From Sphaerotilus sp. (GTDB taxonomy: Bacteria; Pseudomonadota; Gammaproteobacteria; Burkholderiales; Burkholderiaceae_C), in assembly GCA_013299055.1 (NCBI GenBank), contig JAAFKB010000001.1, positions 58,833-122,832 of the forward strand: a stretch of DNA of 64,000 nucleotides, in the 5' to 3' direction. The stretch's first letter is position 1; each line of letters begins with the position of its first letter. Of this stretch, positions 8,667 through 17,681 are shown one piece after another. Under the pieces are notes generated by a model, which saw nothing but the letters and a program-made list of their open reading frames with translations, had not been told where the DNA came from and made no database searches. A program made the translations under genes and the position numbers.

Positions 8667-9167
8667 TCAAGCCCTGCCTGGCTCCGCCGCCTGCACCGCC
8701 ACCGCCCCCAGTGCCACCGTCAGCACCGCCGGGTCGATGCCCACGAGGTAGCCCCGCCGACCGCCGTTGAGGTAGATCCGCTCGCACGCCAGCACGCTCG
8801 CCTCCACGTACACCGGCACCACCTTGCGGAAACCGAACGGCGACGTGCCGCCGACGAGGTAGCCGCTGTGCCGCTGCGCCACCTCGGGCTTGCACGGCTC
8901 GACCTTCTTGGCGCCGATCTGGCGAGCGAGGTTCTTGGTGCTCACCTGCCGGTCGCCGTGCATCAGGATCACCAGCGGCCGTGCATCCTGGTCCTGCATC
9001 ACCAGCGTCTTGACCACCGCGTGTTCGTCCACTCCGAGCTGGCGGGCGGACTCGGCCGTGCCACCGTGTTCCACATAGTCGTAGGGGTGTTCGGTGTAGG
9101 CGAGACCCTGTGCCTGGAGGAACTGCGTTGCAGGCGTCTGGCTGACGTGGACGGACTTCTTCGCCAT
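8667..9167 (-). CDS. ybaK: Cys-tRNA(Pro)/Cys-tRNA(Cys) deacylase YbaK
   Basis: 166 residues of the YbaK/EbsC editing family. It hydrolyses mischarged Cys-tRNA(Pro) in trans to prolyl-tRNA synthetase. The conserved Lys in VVKTLV, the GGTSPFG loop and the final AVAVQAA strand match the family. It lies 5 bases downstream of yciO and is likely cotranscribed. The start follows a good spacing from the yciO stop. Confidence 0.92.
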   Translation of the reverse strand: MAKKSVHVSQTPATQFLQAQGLAYTEHPYDYVEHGGTAESARQLGVDEHAVVKTLVMQDQDARPLVILMHGDRQVSTKNLARQIGAKKVEPCKPEVAQRHSGYLVGGTSPFGFRKVVPVYVEASVLACERIYLNGGRRGYLVGIDPAVLTVALGAVAVQAAEPGRA

Positions 9168-9172
9168 GGCGA

Positions 9173-9799
9173 TCAGGCCAGTCCGAGCGCTGCCAGATCC
9201 CCGCGTCCGACCCGCACCACCACCGCCTCGCCGCTGCTCAGGTCGACCACCGAAGTCGGCTCGGCGGGACAGGCGCCGGCATCCACGATGGCCTGGATCA
9301 GGTGGTCATAGCGTTCGCGGATCTCCTCGGCGTCGTTGAGTGGATCTGTCTCGCCACGCGGGATCAGCGTCGTGCACAGCAGCGGCTGGCCCAGCAGCGA
9401 CAGCAGTTCCTGCGTCACCCCGTGGTCCGGCACGCGCAGACCGATGGTGCGCCGAGACGGGTGCGAGACGCGGCGCGGGACTTCCTTGGTCGCTTCGAGG
9501 ATGAAGGTGTAGGGGCCGGGGGTGGCGCTTTTCAGCAGGCGGTACTGCTTGTTGTCCACCTTGGCGTAGCTGGCCAGCTCGGACAGGTCGCGGCACAGCA
9601 GCGTCAGATGGTGCTTGTCGTCGACCCCGCGGGCGCGGCGCAGCGCATCGACGGCTGCCTTGTCGTCCAGGTGGCACACCAGCGCGTAGCTGGAGTCGGT
9701 CGGGATCGCGGCGACACCCCCGGCCGCGAGGATGGCCACGGCCTGACGGAGCAGGCGGGGCTGCGGATTGTCGGGGTGGACTTCGAAGTACTGGGCCAT
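9173..9799 (-). CDS. yciO: YciO-type Sua5/YciO/YrdC protein
   Basis: 208 residues closely following E. coli YciO in length and motifs: HPDNPQPRL at the N-terminus, IPTDSSYAL, LLCRDLSELS, GPYTFILEATKEVPRR and VVVRVGRGD. The family fold binds ATP and RNA. TsaC/Sua5 members make threonylcarbamoyl-AMP for tRNA t6A, but YciO is a paralogue whose role in that reaction is uncertain. The adjacent gene encodes the PHP protein Rnm, the same pair as in E. coli, which supports the YciO assignment over TsaC. Confidence 0.92.
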   Translation of the reverse strand: MAQYFEVHPDNPQPRLLRQAVAILAAGGVAAIPTDSSYALVCHLDDKAAVDALRRARGVDDKHHLTLLCRDLSELASYAKVDNKQYRLLKSATPGPYTFILEATKEVPRRVSHPSRRTIGLRVPDHGVTQELLSLLGQPLLCTTLIPRGETDPLNDAEEIRERYDHLIQAIVDAGACPAEPTSVVDLSSGEAVVVRVGRGDLAALGLA

Positions 9800-9826
9800 G
9801 GCGGGGCAAGCGGATCGGAAAGAGGA

Positions 9827-10690
9827 TCAGACCGGAGACGTGATGCGCTCGGCGAGCAGCGACCACACGGGCGTCAGATGGCTCGGCAGCGGCGGCAGCT
9901 TGCCCAGGTCGGTGCGGCTCTCGCCGGGGGAGTGGAAGTCGCTGCCCCTGGACGCCGCGAGGCCAAACTCGGTCGCCATCGCGGCGTACTTGCCGTACTC
10001 CGACACCGTGTGGCTGCCCGTGACGACCTCGACGCCCTGGCCACCGTGTTCCCTGAATTCGGAGAACAGCGCGTACTCGGTGGTCGGGTTGAAGCGGTGG
10101 TAGCGGCCGGGATGGGCGATGACGGCCACGCCGCCGGCCTGCGAGATCCAGCGCACCGCGTCGCCCAGACCCGCCCAGCGGTGGGGGACGTAGCCGGGCT
10201 TGCCGTCGGCGAGGTACTTGCGGAACACGTCGTTGGTGTCGTGGCACTTGCCGGTCTCGACCAGAAAGCGCGCGAAGTGGGTGCGCGAGATCAGGTCCGG
10301 GTTGCCGACGTACTTCAGCGCGCCCTCGAACGCCCCTTCGATGCCGACCTTGCGCAGCTCCGTCGCCATCTGGCGGGCACGCTCTTCCCGTCCGCCACGG
10401 GTGGCCGCCAGGCCTGCGCACAGCGCGGCGTCCTCCTCGTCGAAGCCCAGGCCGACGATGTGGACCGTCTCGCCCGCGAAGGTGACCGAAATCTCCACGC
10501 CCGTCAGGTGCGCCATGCCCAGCGCGTGGGCCGCGGCGCGGGCGCGGGCCTGGCCGCCGACCTCGTCGTGGTCGGTGAGCGCCCACAAGGCCACGCCATT
10601 GGCATGGGCGCGGGCGGCCACGGCTTCGGGACTCAGGGTGCCGTCGGAGACGGTCGAGTGGCAGTGCAGATCGGCGTTGAGGGTGTTCAC
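9827..10690 (-). CDS. rnm: PHP-domain 5'-3' exoribonuclease/3',5'-nucleotide bisphosphatase (Rnm/YciV)
   Basis: 287 residues. The metal-binding PHP motifs are complete: DLHCHSTVSDG, LTDHDEV, GVEIS, VIAHPGRY and GSDFHSPGE. Homologues hydrolyse 3',5'-nucleoside bisphosphates and trim the 5' ends of 5S and 23S rRNA as well as small RNA fragments. The start codon is GTG (10688-10690) directly before the conserved NTLNADLHCHS. It is followed by yciO after 27 bases. Confidence 0.9.
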   Translation of the reverse strand: MNTLNADLHCHSTVSDGTLSPEAVAARAHANGVALWALTDHDEVGGQARARAAAHALGMAHLTGVEISVTFAGETVHIVGLGFDEEDAALCAGLAATRGGREERARQMATELRKVGIEGAFEGALKYVGNPDLISRTHFARFLVETGKCHDTNDVFRKYLADGKPGYVPHRWAGLGDAVRWISQAGGVAVIAHPGRYHRFNPTTEYALFSEFREHGGQGVEVVTGSHTVSEYGKYAAMATEFGLAASRGSDFHSPGESRTDLGKLPPLPSHLTPVWSLLAERITSPV

Positions 10691-10733
10691 CGGACCATTG
10701 TAGGAGTGCGCACCGGGCGTGTCTGGATCGGAC

Positions 10734-13700
10734 TCAGATCTCGGGCCAGACCTCGCATGCAGGAGGGTCGGCTGTGGTGCTGGTGCGCTGCAGCCAGTGG
10801 CGCGCGGTGGTGGCCGGCTCGGGCCGCCCGAGGAAGTAACCCTGCACGGCGTCGCAGCCGATGCTCTTGAGTCGCTGCAGCTGGGCTTCGGTCTCCACGC
10901 CTTCGGCCAGCACCGAGATGCCCAGGCTGCGACCCATGGCGACCATGGCGTTGACGAGCTGTGCGTCGGTGGGGTCGGTCATCAGGTCGCGGATGAAGCT
11001 GCGGTCGATCTTGAGCTTGCTGACCGGGAAACGCTTGAGGTGCGACAGCGAGGAGTAACCCGTGCCGAAATCGTCGATGGCCAGCTGCACCCCCATCGCG
11101 CGCAGGCTGTGCAGGAACGCTTCGCTGTGGTCGCCCTGCTGCATCAGGCCGGATTCGGTGATCTCCAGCTCCAGGTGGTGTGCGGGCAGGCTGTGGGTGT
11201 CGAGCGCCTTCTGCACACGGGCCACCGTGCCACCGCGCTGCATCTCCACCGCCGAGATGTTGACCGCGATGCACCCGAAGTCCAGTCCTTCGTCCAGCCA
11301 CGCCCGACCTTGCCGACACGCTTCGTTCGTCACCCACTCGCCCAGCGCGACGATGTGGCCGGTGTCCTCCAGCACGGGGATGAACTCGGCTGGCCCGACA
11401 GGCGGCAGCCCGGGCTGGTGCAGGCGGACCAGGGCTTCCAGACCGATCAGGCGCTGACTGGCCAGGCTGTAGAGCGGTTGGTACCAGAGCTGGAATTCGT
11501 CCCGCTCCAGCGCCCGGCGCAGGCGGGTGTCGAGCTGCAGCCGTACTTGCGCGGCCTGGGTGAGCGCCTCGGTGTAGTAGCGGTAGGTGCCGCGGCCGGC
11601 GCGCTTGGCCTGGTACATGGCGGTGTCGGCGTCGCGCAGCAGGTCTTCCACTTCGCTGCCGTCGTCGGGGAACAGGCTGATGCCGATGGAGGCCTGCACG
11701 TAGACCTCGCTGGGGCCGACATCGAACGGGCGTGACAGCAGGTGCAGCAGCTCCTGCGCGATCGCGCCCGCATCCTCGCCGTCGCGCAGCGTCTCCAGCA
11801 GCACGATGAACTCGTCGCCACCCAGCCGCCCCAGCGTGTCGTCGCGCCGCGTGCGCTGGGCCAGGCGCTGCGCCACGCCGAGCAGCAGCTGGTCGCCCGC
11901 ACTGTGGCCCAGGCTGTCGTTGACGTTCTTGAAGTTGTCCAGGTCGATGTAGAGCACCGCGACCTTGTGCCGCTGCCGCTGCGCTGCCGCCAGGGCATGG
12001 GTCATGCGCGACAGGATCATCAGCCGGTTGGGCAGTCCGGTGAGGCTGTCGAGGTGGGCGAGGTCACGCAGCCGGGCTTCGGCCTCCTTCTTGGCGGTGA
12101 TGTCGGTGAAGACCGAGACGAAGTGGGTGGGCAGCCCCTGCTCGTCGCTGACCGTGGCCACCGAGCACCACAGCATCTGGCATGTGCCGTCGCGTCGGCG
12201 GCTCCAGAGTTCTCCTTGCCAGCGTCCCGCATCGAGCACCGTGGCGCGGATGGTGTCCTGGATGTCAGCGGGGTTGCGGTCGCAGTGCAGGAAGGCGGGC
12301 GTGCTGCCGATCGCCTCCTGCGCCGAATAGCCGGTGATCTCGGTGAAGGCACGGTTGACCGAGACGACCATGCGCCGCATGTCGGAGACGATCACCCCGT
12401 CCTGTGTGCTCTCCAGTGCGGCGGCGTGCAGCCGGTTGCGGTCCTGGCCCTCGCGCCACTGCTCGCGGCGGCGGAACTGCGTCAGCGCGAAGGACAGGTC
12501 GGCGGCGATTTCCTGGAACAGCGCCTGTTCTTCGGCGTCCTCGGGGTCGAGGCCCTCGCGCACGAGCACCAGCACGGCGGTGATGCGCTCGTCGCAGGTC
12601 ACGGGCAGCGCCACCGCCTGCGAGCGCGCCTCCGGTGGGGTGTCCCAGCGCAGGTGGCCGCTGCGCCAGCAGCGCAGCGCCGGATGCTGGGGGGACTCCT
12701 TCGGGGCGTCCAGGCGCAGGATGCAGGGCAGGTGCTCGCTGGCGGTCGCCTGCGCCTGACCCGCCTGTGCAACCGGGACCAGGTGCAGTCCGCCCGCGTC
12801 GACCTGGGCGACCCAGGCCATGGTGAAGTCCCCATGGCTCAGTGCCACGCGGCAGATGCGCTCGAACAGCTCGGGTGGCGAGCGTGTCCAGACGATGGAC
12901 TGGTTGACCTGGCTCAGGAAGCTGTAGAGGCGGCCAAGGGTGCGGATGCGGGCCTCGTTGTGCTTGCGCTCGCTGATGTCCCAGCTGATGGCCACGACAC
13001 GGTCGTCGGTGTCGGGCAGGGCGTGGGCGCGGGCCTCGAACCAATGGGTCTTGCCGCGCAGGTCCAGGCTGTATTCGGTGCTGGCGACCTCCCGCGTGGT
13101 CAGGGTGCGCCGGAGCATGGCGTCGATGCGCTGTGCGACGTCCGGGGGAACGAACGTGTGGTAGTTCCGACCGATCAGGGTGGCGGCTGGTGCCACGAGC
13201 TTGTCGGACTGGCCGTAGACCTCCAGATAAGTGCCTTTGGCGTCCAGCACGAAAGACACGTCGGGCATGGCGCTGGTGAAGGCGCGCAGGTGCGATTCCC
13301 GGCGTGCGAGTTCCCGCAGCGTGCGCTCGTGCTGGCGGGCGTGGTGCTGCTGCAGCAGCAGCAACGCCAGCGTGCCGAGGGCGACCAGCACCAGCGTGAC
13401 CCTGTTCAGCAGACCTTGCTGACGCAGCCGTTCCCGGCGCAGTCCGTCGGCCTGTCGCTCCAGGTCCATCACCGAGCGGTCCAGGTCCACGTGCAGCGCC
13501 TGCAGGGTGATGCCCGCCTGCCGAAGGTCGGTGCCGGGCTGCTGGCGCAGTGCCTTGCGCAGACGATCGACCTGTTCGACACAGGCCTGCGCCGCCTGCA
13601 CCGCTTGTACCATCCGGGTGGCGTCGTCGCTACGCCGGGCCTGGCGCTGCATCTGGTCGAGCAGGGCGGTGCTGGCGAGGTAGGCGTTGTCGAGCGCACC

Positions 13701-13913
13701 GTCCGCCGAAGCCGAGGTCCGGGCGCCGGGGTCGCGTGCGATCTGCAGCTCGGCGGACTGCAGGTGCATGCGCACTTCACCGATGAGCCGCTCGGGCTGG
13801 TACGTGTCGATCAGCGTGGCGTGCCAGCGCAGCTCCGCCCAAGTGATCAGCGTCAGGCAGAGCACGCCGAACATGGCGATCACGCCCAGCATGCGCACCG
13901 CCGGTGGGTTCAT
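10734..13913 (-). CDS. Membrane PAS-GAF-PAS-GGDEF-EAL cyclic-di-GMP protein
   Basis: 1059 residues. Transmembrane helices at about 8-26 and 171-188 flank a mostly helical periplasmic domain. Then come PAS (about 202-325), a GAF-like domain (330-480), a second PAS (490-610), GGDEF (615-780) and EAL (790-1045). The cyclase signature GGDEF (698-702) is intact, with an RxxD inhibitory site five residues before it. The EAL domain keeps EALVR, the ITES, DDFGTG, KIDRSF and AEGVET motifs, so phosphodiesterase activity is plausible too. Its start overlaps the stop of the solute-binding protein gene (ATGA), so the two are translationally coupled and may form one sensor. Confidence 0.93.
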   Translation of the reverse strand: MNPPAVRMLGVIAMFGVLCLTLITWAELRWHATLIDTYQPERLIGEVRMHLQSAELQIARDPGARTSASADGALDNAYLASTALLDQMQRQARRSDDATRMVQAVQAAQACVEQVDRLRKALRQQPGTDLRQAGITLQALHVDLDRSVMDLERQADGLRRERLRQQGLLNRVTLVLVALGTLALLLLQQHHARQHERTLRELARRESHLRAFTSAMPDVSFVLDAKGTYLEVYGQSDKLVAPAATLIGRNYHTFVPPDVAQRIDAMLRRTLTTREVASTEYSLDLRGKTHWFEARAHALPDTDDRVVAISWDISERKHNEARIRTLGRLYSFLSQVNQSIVWTRSPPELFERICRVALSHGDFTMAWVAQVDAGGLHLVPVAQAGQAQATASEHLPCILRLDAPKESPQHPALRCWRSGHLRWDTPPEARSQAVALPVTCDERITAVLVLVREGLDPEDAEEQALFQEIAADLSFALTQFRRREQWREGQDRNRLHAAALESTQDGVIVSDMRRMVVSVNRAFTEITGYSAQEAIGSTPAFLHCDRNPADIQDTIRATVLDAGRWQGELWSRRRDGTCQMLWCSVATVSDEQGLPTHFVSVFTDITAKKEAEARLRDLAHLDSLTGLPNRLMILSRMTHALAAAQRQRHKVAVLYIDLDNFKNVNDSLGHSAGDQLLLGVAQRLAQRTRRDDTLGRLGGDEFIVLLETLRDGEDAGAIAQELLHLLSRPFDVGPSEVYVQASIGISLFPDDGSEVEDLLRDADTAMYQAKRAGRGTYRYYTEALTQAAQVRLQLDTRLRRALERDEFQLWYQPLYSLASQRLIGLEALVRLHQPGLPPVGPAEFIPVLEDTGHIVALGEWVTNEACRQGRAWLDEGLDFGCIAVNISAVEMQRGGTVARVQKALDTHSLPAHHLELEITESGLMQQGDHSEAFLHSLRAMGVQLAIDDFGTGYSSLSHLKRFPVSKLKIDRSFIRDLMTDPTDAQLVNAMVAMGRSLGISVLAEGVETEAQLQRLKSIGCDAVQGYFLGRPEPATTARHWLQRTSTTADPPACEVWPEI

Positions 13914-14809
13914 GGCTGGACTGCCACCATGTGCCGTGGGGGCGACAGGCCATGGGCCGCGGCCACATCGGCGCTGCTGAAGCCGTAGTCGGCCATGAGG
14001 CGCAGGTGGTCGGCGCTGCCCAGGTAGCCCGACAGGGCCTGGTCGACTGCGGCGTGGCGTGGATCGCCGGGGCGGAAGACGAAGGCCGGAAAGCCGATGT
14101 CGGGCTGGCCGAGGTGCTGCGGCGTGGTGAAGGGCTCGGCCAGCGCCAGACCCGGCGTGTCGCGCACGATCCAGCGCAGCGAAGGAGCCGACAGCACGAA
14201 CGCCGCCGCCTGGCCGGTGCGCACGGCGGTCAGCGCGGTGGCGGGGTCAGGCAGGCGCAGCAGCTGGGTATCGAGCAGCCCGGCCGCCTGGGCCTGCTGC
14301 AGTTCGAACGAACCTTCCAGCACCGCCAGCCGTGTCCCGGCCGAGCGCCGCAGGTCTGCGAGTGCGTGCAGCCGCAGCGGATTGCCTTCGGGGACGAGCA
14401 AGGCGGTGCGCACGCTGGTGGTCGGGCGGGTGAAGTCGGCCTGTGCGGCGCGCTGTGGCGTGATGAACATGCCGGCGGCGATCACGTCGATGCGCCCGCT
14501 GTGCAGTTCGTGCAGCAGCCGCGCGAACTCGACATGCACCCACACCGGCTCTGGCAGACCGGCTCGGCGCAGCACCACCCGCAGCGTGTCCACCGCCTCG
14601 CCGCGCAGCTGGCCCTGGGGGTCGCGGAAGGCGTAAGGGGCTTCGATGGCGTAGCCGGCCCGCAGTGGGGTGTCGTGCAATTCCCGGGGGCTGGCGGGGT
14701 CGCGGGCCACCAGGGTGAGGGCGGTGGCCGCCGCACACACGACCAGCGTGCTCCAGGCCATCAGGTGGCGGCGCGTCAACGGCAGAGGCGGGGACACGGG
14801 TTCTGGCAC
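13910..14809 (-). CDS. Periplasmic solute-binding protein, family 3 (SBP_bac_3)
   Basis: 299 residues with an N-terminal hydrophobic signal segment (about 17-36) and a family-3 binding fold: RAGYAIEAPYAFRD at the start of the mature part and GRIDVIAAGMFITPQRAAQ, the usual hinge and ligand region. It resembles ABC receptors for amino acids or ectoine, but no permease or ATPase gene is adjacent. Instead the gene is coupled to the GGDEF-EAL protein, suggesting that it delivers a ligand signal to the periplasmic domain of that protein. The start is GTG at 14809; an internal ATG is a weaker alternative. Confidence 0.85.
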   Translation of the reverse strand: MPEPVSPPLPLTRRHLMAWSTLVVCAAATALTLVARDPASPRELHDTPLRAGYAIEAPYAFRDPQGQLRGEAVDTLRVVLRRAGLPEPVWVHVEFARLLHELHSGRIDVIAAGMFITPQRAAQADFTRPTTSVRTALLVPEGNPLRLHALADLRRSAGTRLAVLEGSFELQQAQAAGLLDTQLLRLPDPATALTAVRTGQAAAFVLSAPSLRWIVRDTPGLALAEPFTTPQHLGQPDIGFPAFVFRPGDPRHAAVDQALSGYLGSADHLRLMADYGFSSADVAAAHGLSPPRHMVAVQP

Positions 14810-14842
14810 TGGGCAGGTGGCGACGATGGGGGCAGTGCGTAT

Positions 14843-15463
14843 TTAATCAAATCCACCACGCCCGTCCGGTGAAATTGCGCGGATGCACTGCGAAGTCTGC
14901 AAAAACAGGTGATTCTGGACGGACAGCCAGCCTTGCCAGAGTCGCGCTGGTTGGAGCGTGTCGAGCAGATCGCCGTGCTGCAGCCACATCCACGAGAAAT
15001 CGGCGACGTTCAGGATCAGCACGGCCGCCGCCACGCCCGCTCCGCCCAGGGCCAGTCCGAGGTTGTGGAGCAGCTGTGCCCAGGTGTCGGCCGTGCGCGC
15101 CACCGGCCGGCTCCACAGCCACAGCAGCGGTCCGCCAGTCAGCAGCAGCGCCAGCGTCGGGGCCGGCATGTCCAGCGGCCGGGCCTCCACCTCCAGCGCC
15201 GACCATGCCAGCGCGAGCAGCGCCAGGCTCAGGGCAGGGCGGATCAGCCGGGGCCACGCCAGCAGACTCAGCGCCAGCGTGTAGACCGCCACCAGCAGCA
15301 GCATCGCCGAGCCGATGAAACCCGGCACCCCGGTATCGCCCAGCGTCGACAGCCGCGCCAGGGTGTCCCACAGACGCCACTCGCCTGCCGCGGCCAGCCA
15401 GATCCCGCCCAGCAAGGCCAGACGCTGGGGAGTCTGCGGCGTGCGTGCGGGGATCCATGTCAT
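14843..15463 (-). CDS. Membrane protein resembling only the N-terminal domain of phosphoethanolamine transferase
   Basis: 206 residues with about four to five hydrophobic segments. The arrangement resembles the membrane domain (DUF1705) of EptA-type lipid A phosphoethanolamine transferases: an N-terminal LWDTL-like stretch, a long hydrophobic hairpin around a WPRLIRP loop, and a closing FSWMWLQHGDLLDTLQP segment in the place of the usual aromatic/charged loop. The periplasmic sulfatase-fold catalytic domain that should follow is absent; the frame stops and the next gene begins 33 bases on. It could be a decayed eptA or a stand-alone regulator. The start is the ATG overlapping the LysR stop (ATGA). 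Homology is judged by eye, so identification is tentative. Confidence 0.6.
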   Translation of the reverse strand: MTWIPARTPQTPQRLALLGGIWLAAAGEWRLWDTLARLSTLGDTGVPGFIGSAMLLLVAVYTLALSLLAWPRLIRPALSLALLALAWSALEVEARPLDMPAPTLALLLTGGPLLWLWSRPVARTADTWAQLLHNLGLALGGAGVAAAVLILNVADFSWMWLQHGDLLDTLQPARLWQGWLSVQNHLFLQTSQCIRAISPDGRGGFD

Positions 15464-16353
15464 GCGCAGGACTCCGCCGCGGTGCTGGCCAGCCAGGTGC
15501 CGAAGCGGGCCAGCAGCCGGTCGTGCTCGCGGCTTTCCGGCACGACGTAGTAGTAAGCGCGGTCGCTGTCGTGCGATTCGCGCACCGTCTGGACCAGCCG
15601 CCCCTGCGCCAGCTCGTCGGCCACCAGAAAATCCGGCACCAGCGCCACGCCCAGCCCGAGCACGGCCGCCTGCACGCTCATCGAGAACTGCTCGTAGCGC
15701 GGCCCGCGCAGCTCGCCCTCGCAGGTCATCCCCCCTGCCTCGAACCAGCGCCGCCATGCATGCGGGCGGGTGGTCTGCTGCAGCAGGGGCAGCCGGGTCA
15801 GGGCGTGCAGGGGCAGCGGTGCGCCATGCGGAGCGATCAGGGCGGGGCTGCACACGGCGATCAGCCGCTCGGCCAGCACCTTGTGCGTCACGCAGCCGGG
15901 CCAGTGGCCATCGCCGGCGTAGATGGCTGCGTCGAAGGGAGTGTCGTCGAAGAGGAAGGGGCGGGTGCGGGTGTGCAGGTTGATCTGCACCGCGCCGGCC
16001 AGGAACTGCGGCAGCCGTGGCAGCAGCCAGCGCGTGCCGAAGGTCGGCACCACCGCCAGCTCGATGACGGGTGTGCCCCCGGCGCCAGCCATCAGTTCCA
16101 GCGCATCCCGCTCCAGCGCGTCGAGCCGCTCCGCGACCCGCAGGGCGTAGGTGCGGCCCTCGTCGGTCAGCTCCACGCCGCGGCGGGTGCGCCGGAACAG
16201 CTTGACCCCGAGCATGCCCTCCAGCCCCGCCACCTGCCGGCACACCGCACTCTGTGTCAGCGACAGCTCGGCGGCGGCGCGGGTGAAGCTCTCGTGGCGG
16301 GCCGAGGCGTCGAAGGCGGTGAGGGCGGCGGTGCTGGGGATGCGGCGTTTCAA
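15460..16353 (-). CDS. LysR-family transcriptional regulator (GcvA-like)
   Basis: 297 residues. The N-terminal winged helix-turn-helix is typical of the GcvA/AmpR branch (AALTAFDASARHESFTRAA then LSLTQSAVCRQV). It is followed by a LysR substrate-binding domain. The start codon is TTG at 16353, directly in front of KRRIPSTAALTAF, which matches where family members begin; there is no ATG upstream in frame. It is divergent from gcdH with a 141-base intergenic region and so is likely its regulator. It is also the first gene of a minus-strand run. Confidence 0.9.
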   Translation of the reverse strand: MKRRIPSTAALTAFDASARHESFTRAAAELSLTQSAVCRQVAGLEGMLGVKLFRRTRRGVELTDEGRTYALRVAERLDALERDALELMAGAGGTPVIELAVVPTFGTRWLLPRLPQFLAGAVQINLHTRTRPFLFDDTPFDAAIYAGDGHWPGCVTHKVLAERLIAVCSPALIAPHGAPLPLHALTRLPLLQQTTRPHAWRRWFEAGGMTCEGELRGPRYEQFSMSVQAAVLGLGVALVPDFLVADELAQGRLVQTVRESHDSDRAYYYVVPESREHDRLLARFGTWLASTAAESCA

Positions 16354-16422
16354 GGGGAGGATGGGCGAGGCCGGCTGATTGTCACCAGATGATTCAGGGA
16401 GTGCGTTCCGTGAAGAGCTGCG

Positions 16423-16447
16423 TGCATTATTCTCGTTTGAATGTGCA
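16423..16447. promoter_or_regulatory. Candidate LysR operator between lysR-type gene and gcdH
   Basis: An imperfect palindrome with ATTC and GAAT arms separated by six bases (16429-16442), flanked on both sides by TGCA. Its place in the divergent promoter region and its AT-richness compared with surroundings fit a LysR-type site. The class consensus T-N11-A is met only approximately. Confidence 0.4.
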
Positions 16448-16494
16448 TGGTGTGCCCTCTAGGATATGCACGCATGGCATTTGGAGACCCAGGC

Positions 16495-17679
16495 ATGGCA
16501 CACCCGCAACGCGCATCCTTTCAGTGGCAAGACCCGCTGCTGCTCGACCACCAGCTCACCGAGGACGAACGCGCCGTGCGCGACGCTGCCCGTGCCTATT
16601 GCCAGGACCGGTTGATGCCGCGTGTGACCGAAGCCTTCCGGCATGAGCGGACCGACGCAGCGATCTTCCGCGAGATGGGCCAGCTCGGTCTGCTCGGACC
16701 CACCATTCCCGAGCAGTACGGCGGTGCGGGCCTGAACTACGTCTGCTACGGGCTGGTGGCGCGGGAGGTCGAGCGGATCGATTCGGGCTACCGCTCGATG
16801 ATGAGCGTGCAGTCGTCGCTGGTGATGGTGCCGATCCATGCCTTCGGCCACGAGGCGACCAGGCGGAAGTACCTGCCGAAGCTGGCCACCGGCGAGTGGA
16901 TCGGCTGCTTCGGCCTGACCGAGCCGAACCATGGCAGCGACCCCGGCAGCATGGTCACCCGCGCCCGCAAGGTGGACGGTGGCTACGCGCTGACCGGCTC
17001 GAAGATGTGGATCACGAACTCGCCGATCGCGGATGTCTTCGTCGTCTGGGCCAAGGACGACGAGGGGCAGATCCGGGGCTTCGTGCTGGAGAAGGGCTGG
17101 CAGGGCCTCAGCGCGCCGGCGATCCACGGCAAGGTCGGCCTGCGGGCGTCGATCACCGGCGAGATCGTGATGGACAACGTGTTCTGCCCGGAGGAGAACG
17201 CCTTCCCCGACGTGCGCGGGCTGAAGGGGCCGTTCACCTGCCTGAACAGCGCCCGCTACGGCATCGCCTGGGGTGCGCTGGGGGCGGCGGAGTTCTGCTT
17301 CGAGACGGCGCGCCAGTACACGATGGACCGCCAGCAGTTCGGCAAGCCGCTGGCCGCGAACCAGCTCGTGCAGAAGAAGCTCGCCGACATGCTGACCGAG
17401 ATCGCGCTGGGTCTGCAGGGCTGCCTGCGGCTCGGGCGGATGAAGGATGACGGCTCGGCGGCGACCGACCTGACCTCGATCATGAAGCGCAACTCCTGCG
17501 GCAAGGCGCTCGACATCGCCCGCACCGCCCGCGACATGCTCGGCGGCAACGGCATCTCGGACGAGTTCGGCGTGGCGCGGCACCTCGTCAACCTGGAGGT
17601 CGTCAACACCTACGAGGGCACACACGACATCCACGCGCTGATCCTGGGTCGGGCCATCACCGGCATCCCGGCGTTCTGA
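16495..17679 (+). CDS. gcdH: Glutaryl-CoA dehydrogenase
   Basis: 394 residues, the normal size of the bacterial enzyme. It oxidises and decarboxylates glutaryl-CoA to crotonyl-CoA in lysine, tryptophan and aromatic degradation, passing electrons to ETF. The N-terminus ([20 protein letters not shown]), the FAD-contact region [15 protein letters not shown] and the catalytic Glu in [14 protein letters not shown] are characteristic. The ATG at 16495 is chosen because the conserved protein begins there and a GGAG site lies about ten bases upstream; the earlier in-frame start lacks these. It is followed 2 bases later by a CoA transferase. Confidence 0.95.
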   Translation: MAHPQRASFQWQDPLLLDHQLTEDERAVRDAARAYCQDRLMPRVTEAFRHERTDAAIFREMGQLGLLGPTIPEQYGGAGLNYVCYGLVAREVERIDSGYRSMMSVQSSLVMVPIHAFGHEATRRKYLPKLATGEWIGCFGLTEPNHGSDPGSMVTRARKVDGGYALTGSKMWITNSPIADVFVVWAKDDEGQIRGFVLEKGWQGLSAPAIHGKVGLRASITGEIVMDNVFCPEENAFPDVRGLKGPFTCLNSARYGIAWGALGAAEFCFETARQYTMDRQQFGKPLAANQLVQKKLADMLTEIALGLQGCLRLGRMKDDGSAATDLTSIMKRNSCGKALDIARTARDMLGGNGISDEFGVARHLVNLEVVNTYEGTHDIHALILGRAITGIPAF

Positions 17680-17681
17680 GC

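Noticed and set aside
10734..13913. Degenerate GGDEF or EAL domain as in pure sensors
   Set aside because: Both signature motifs and their neighbours are intact, so I do not call it catalytically dead.
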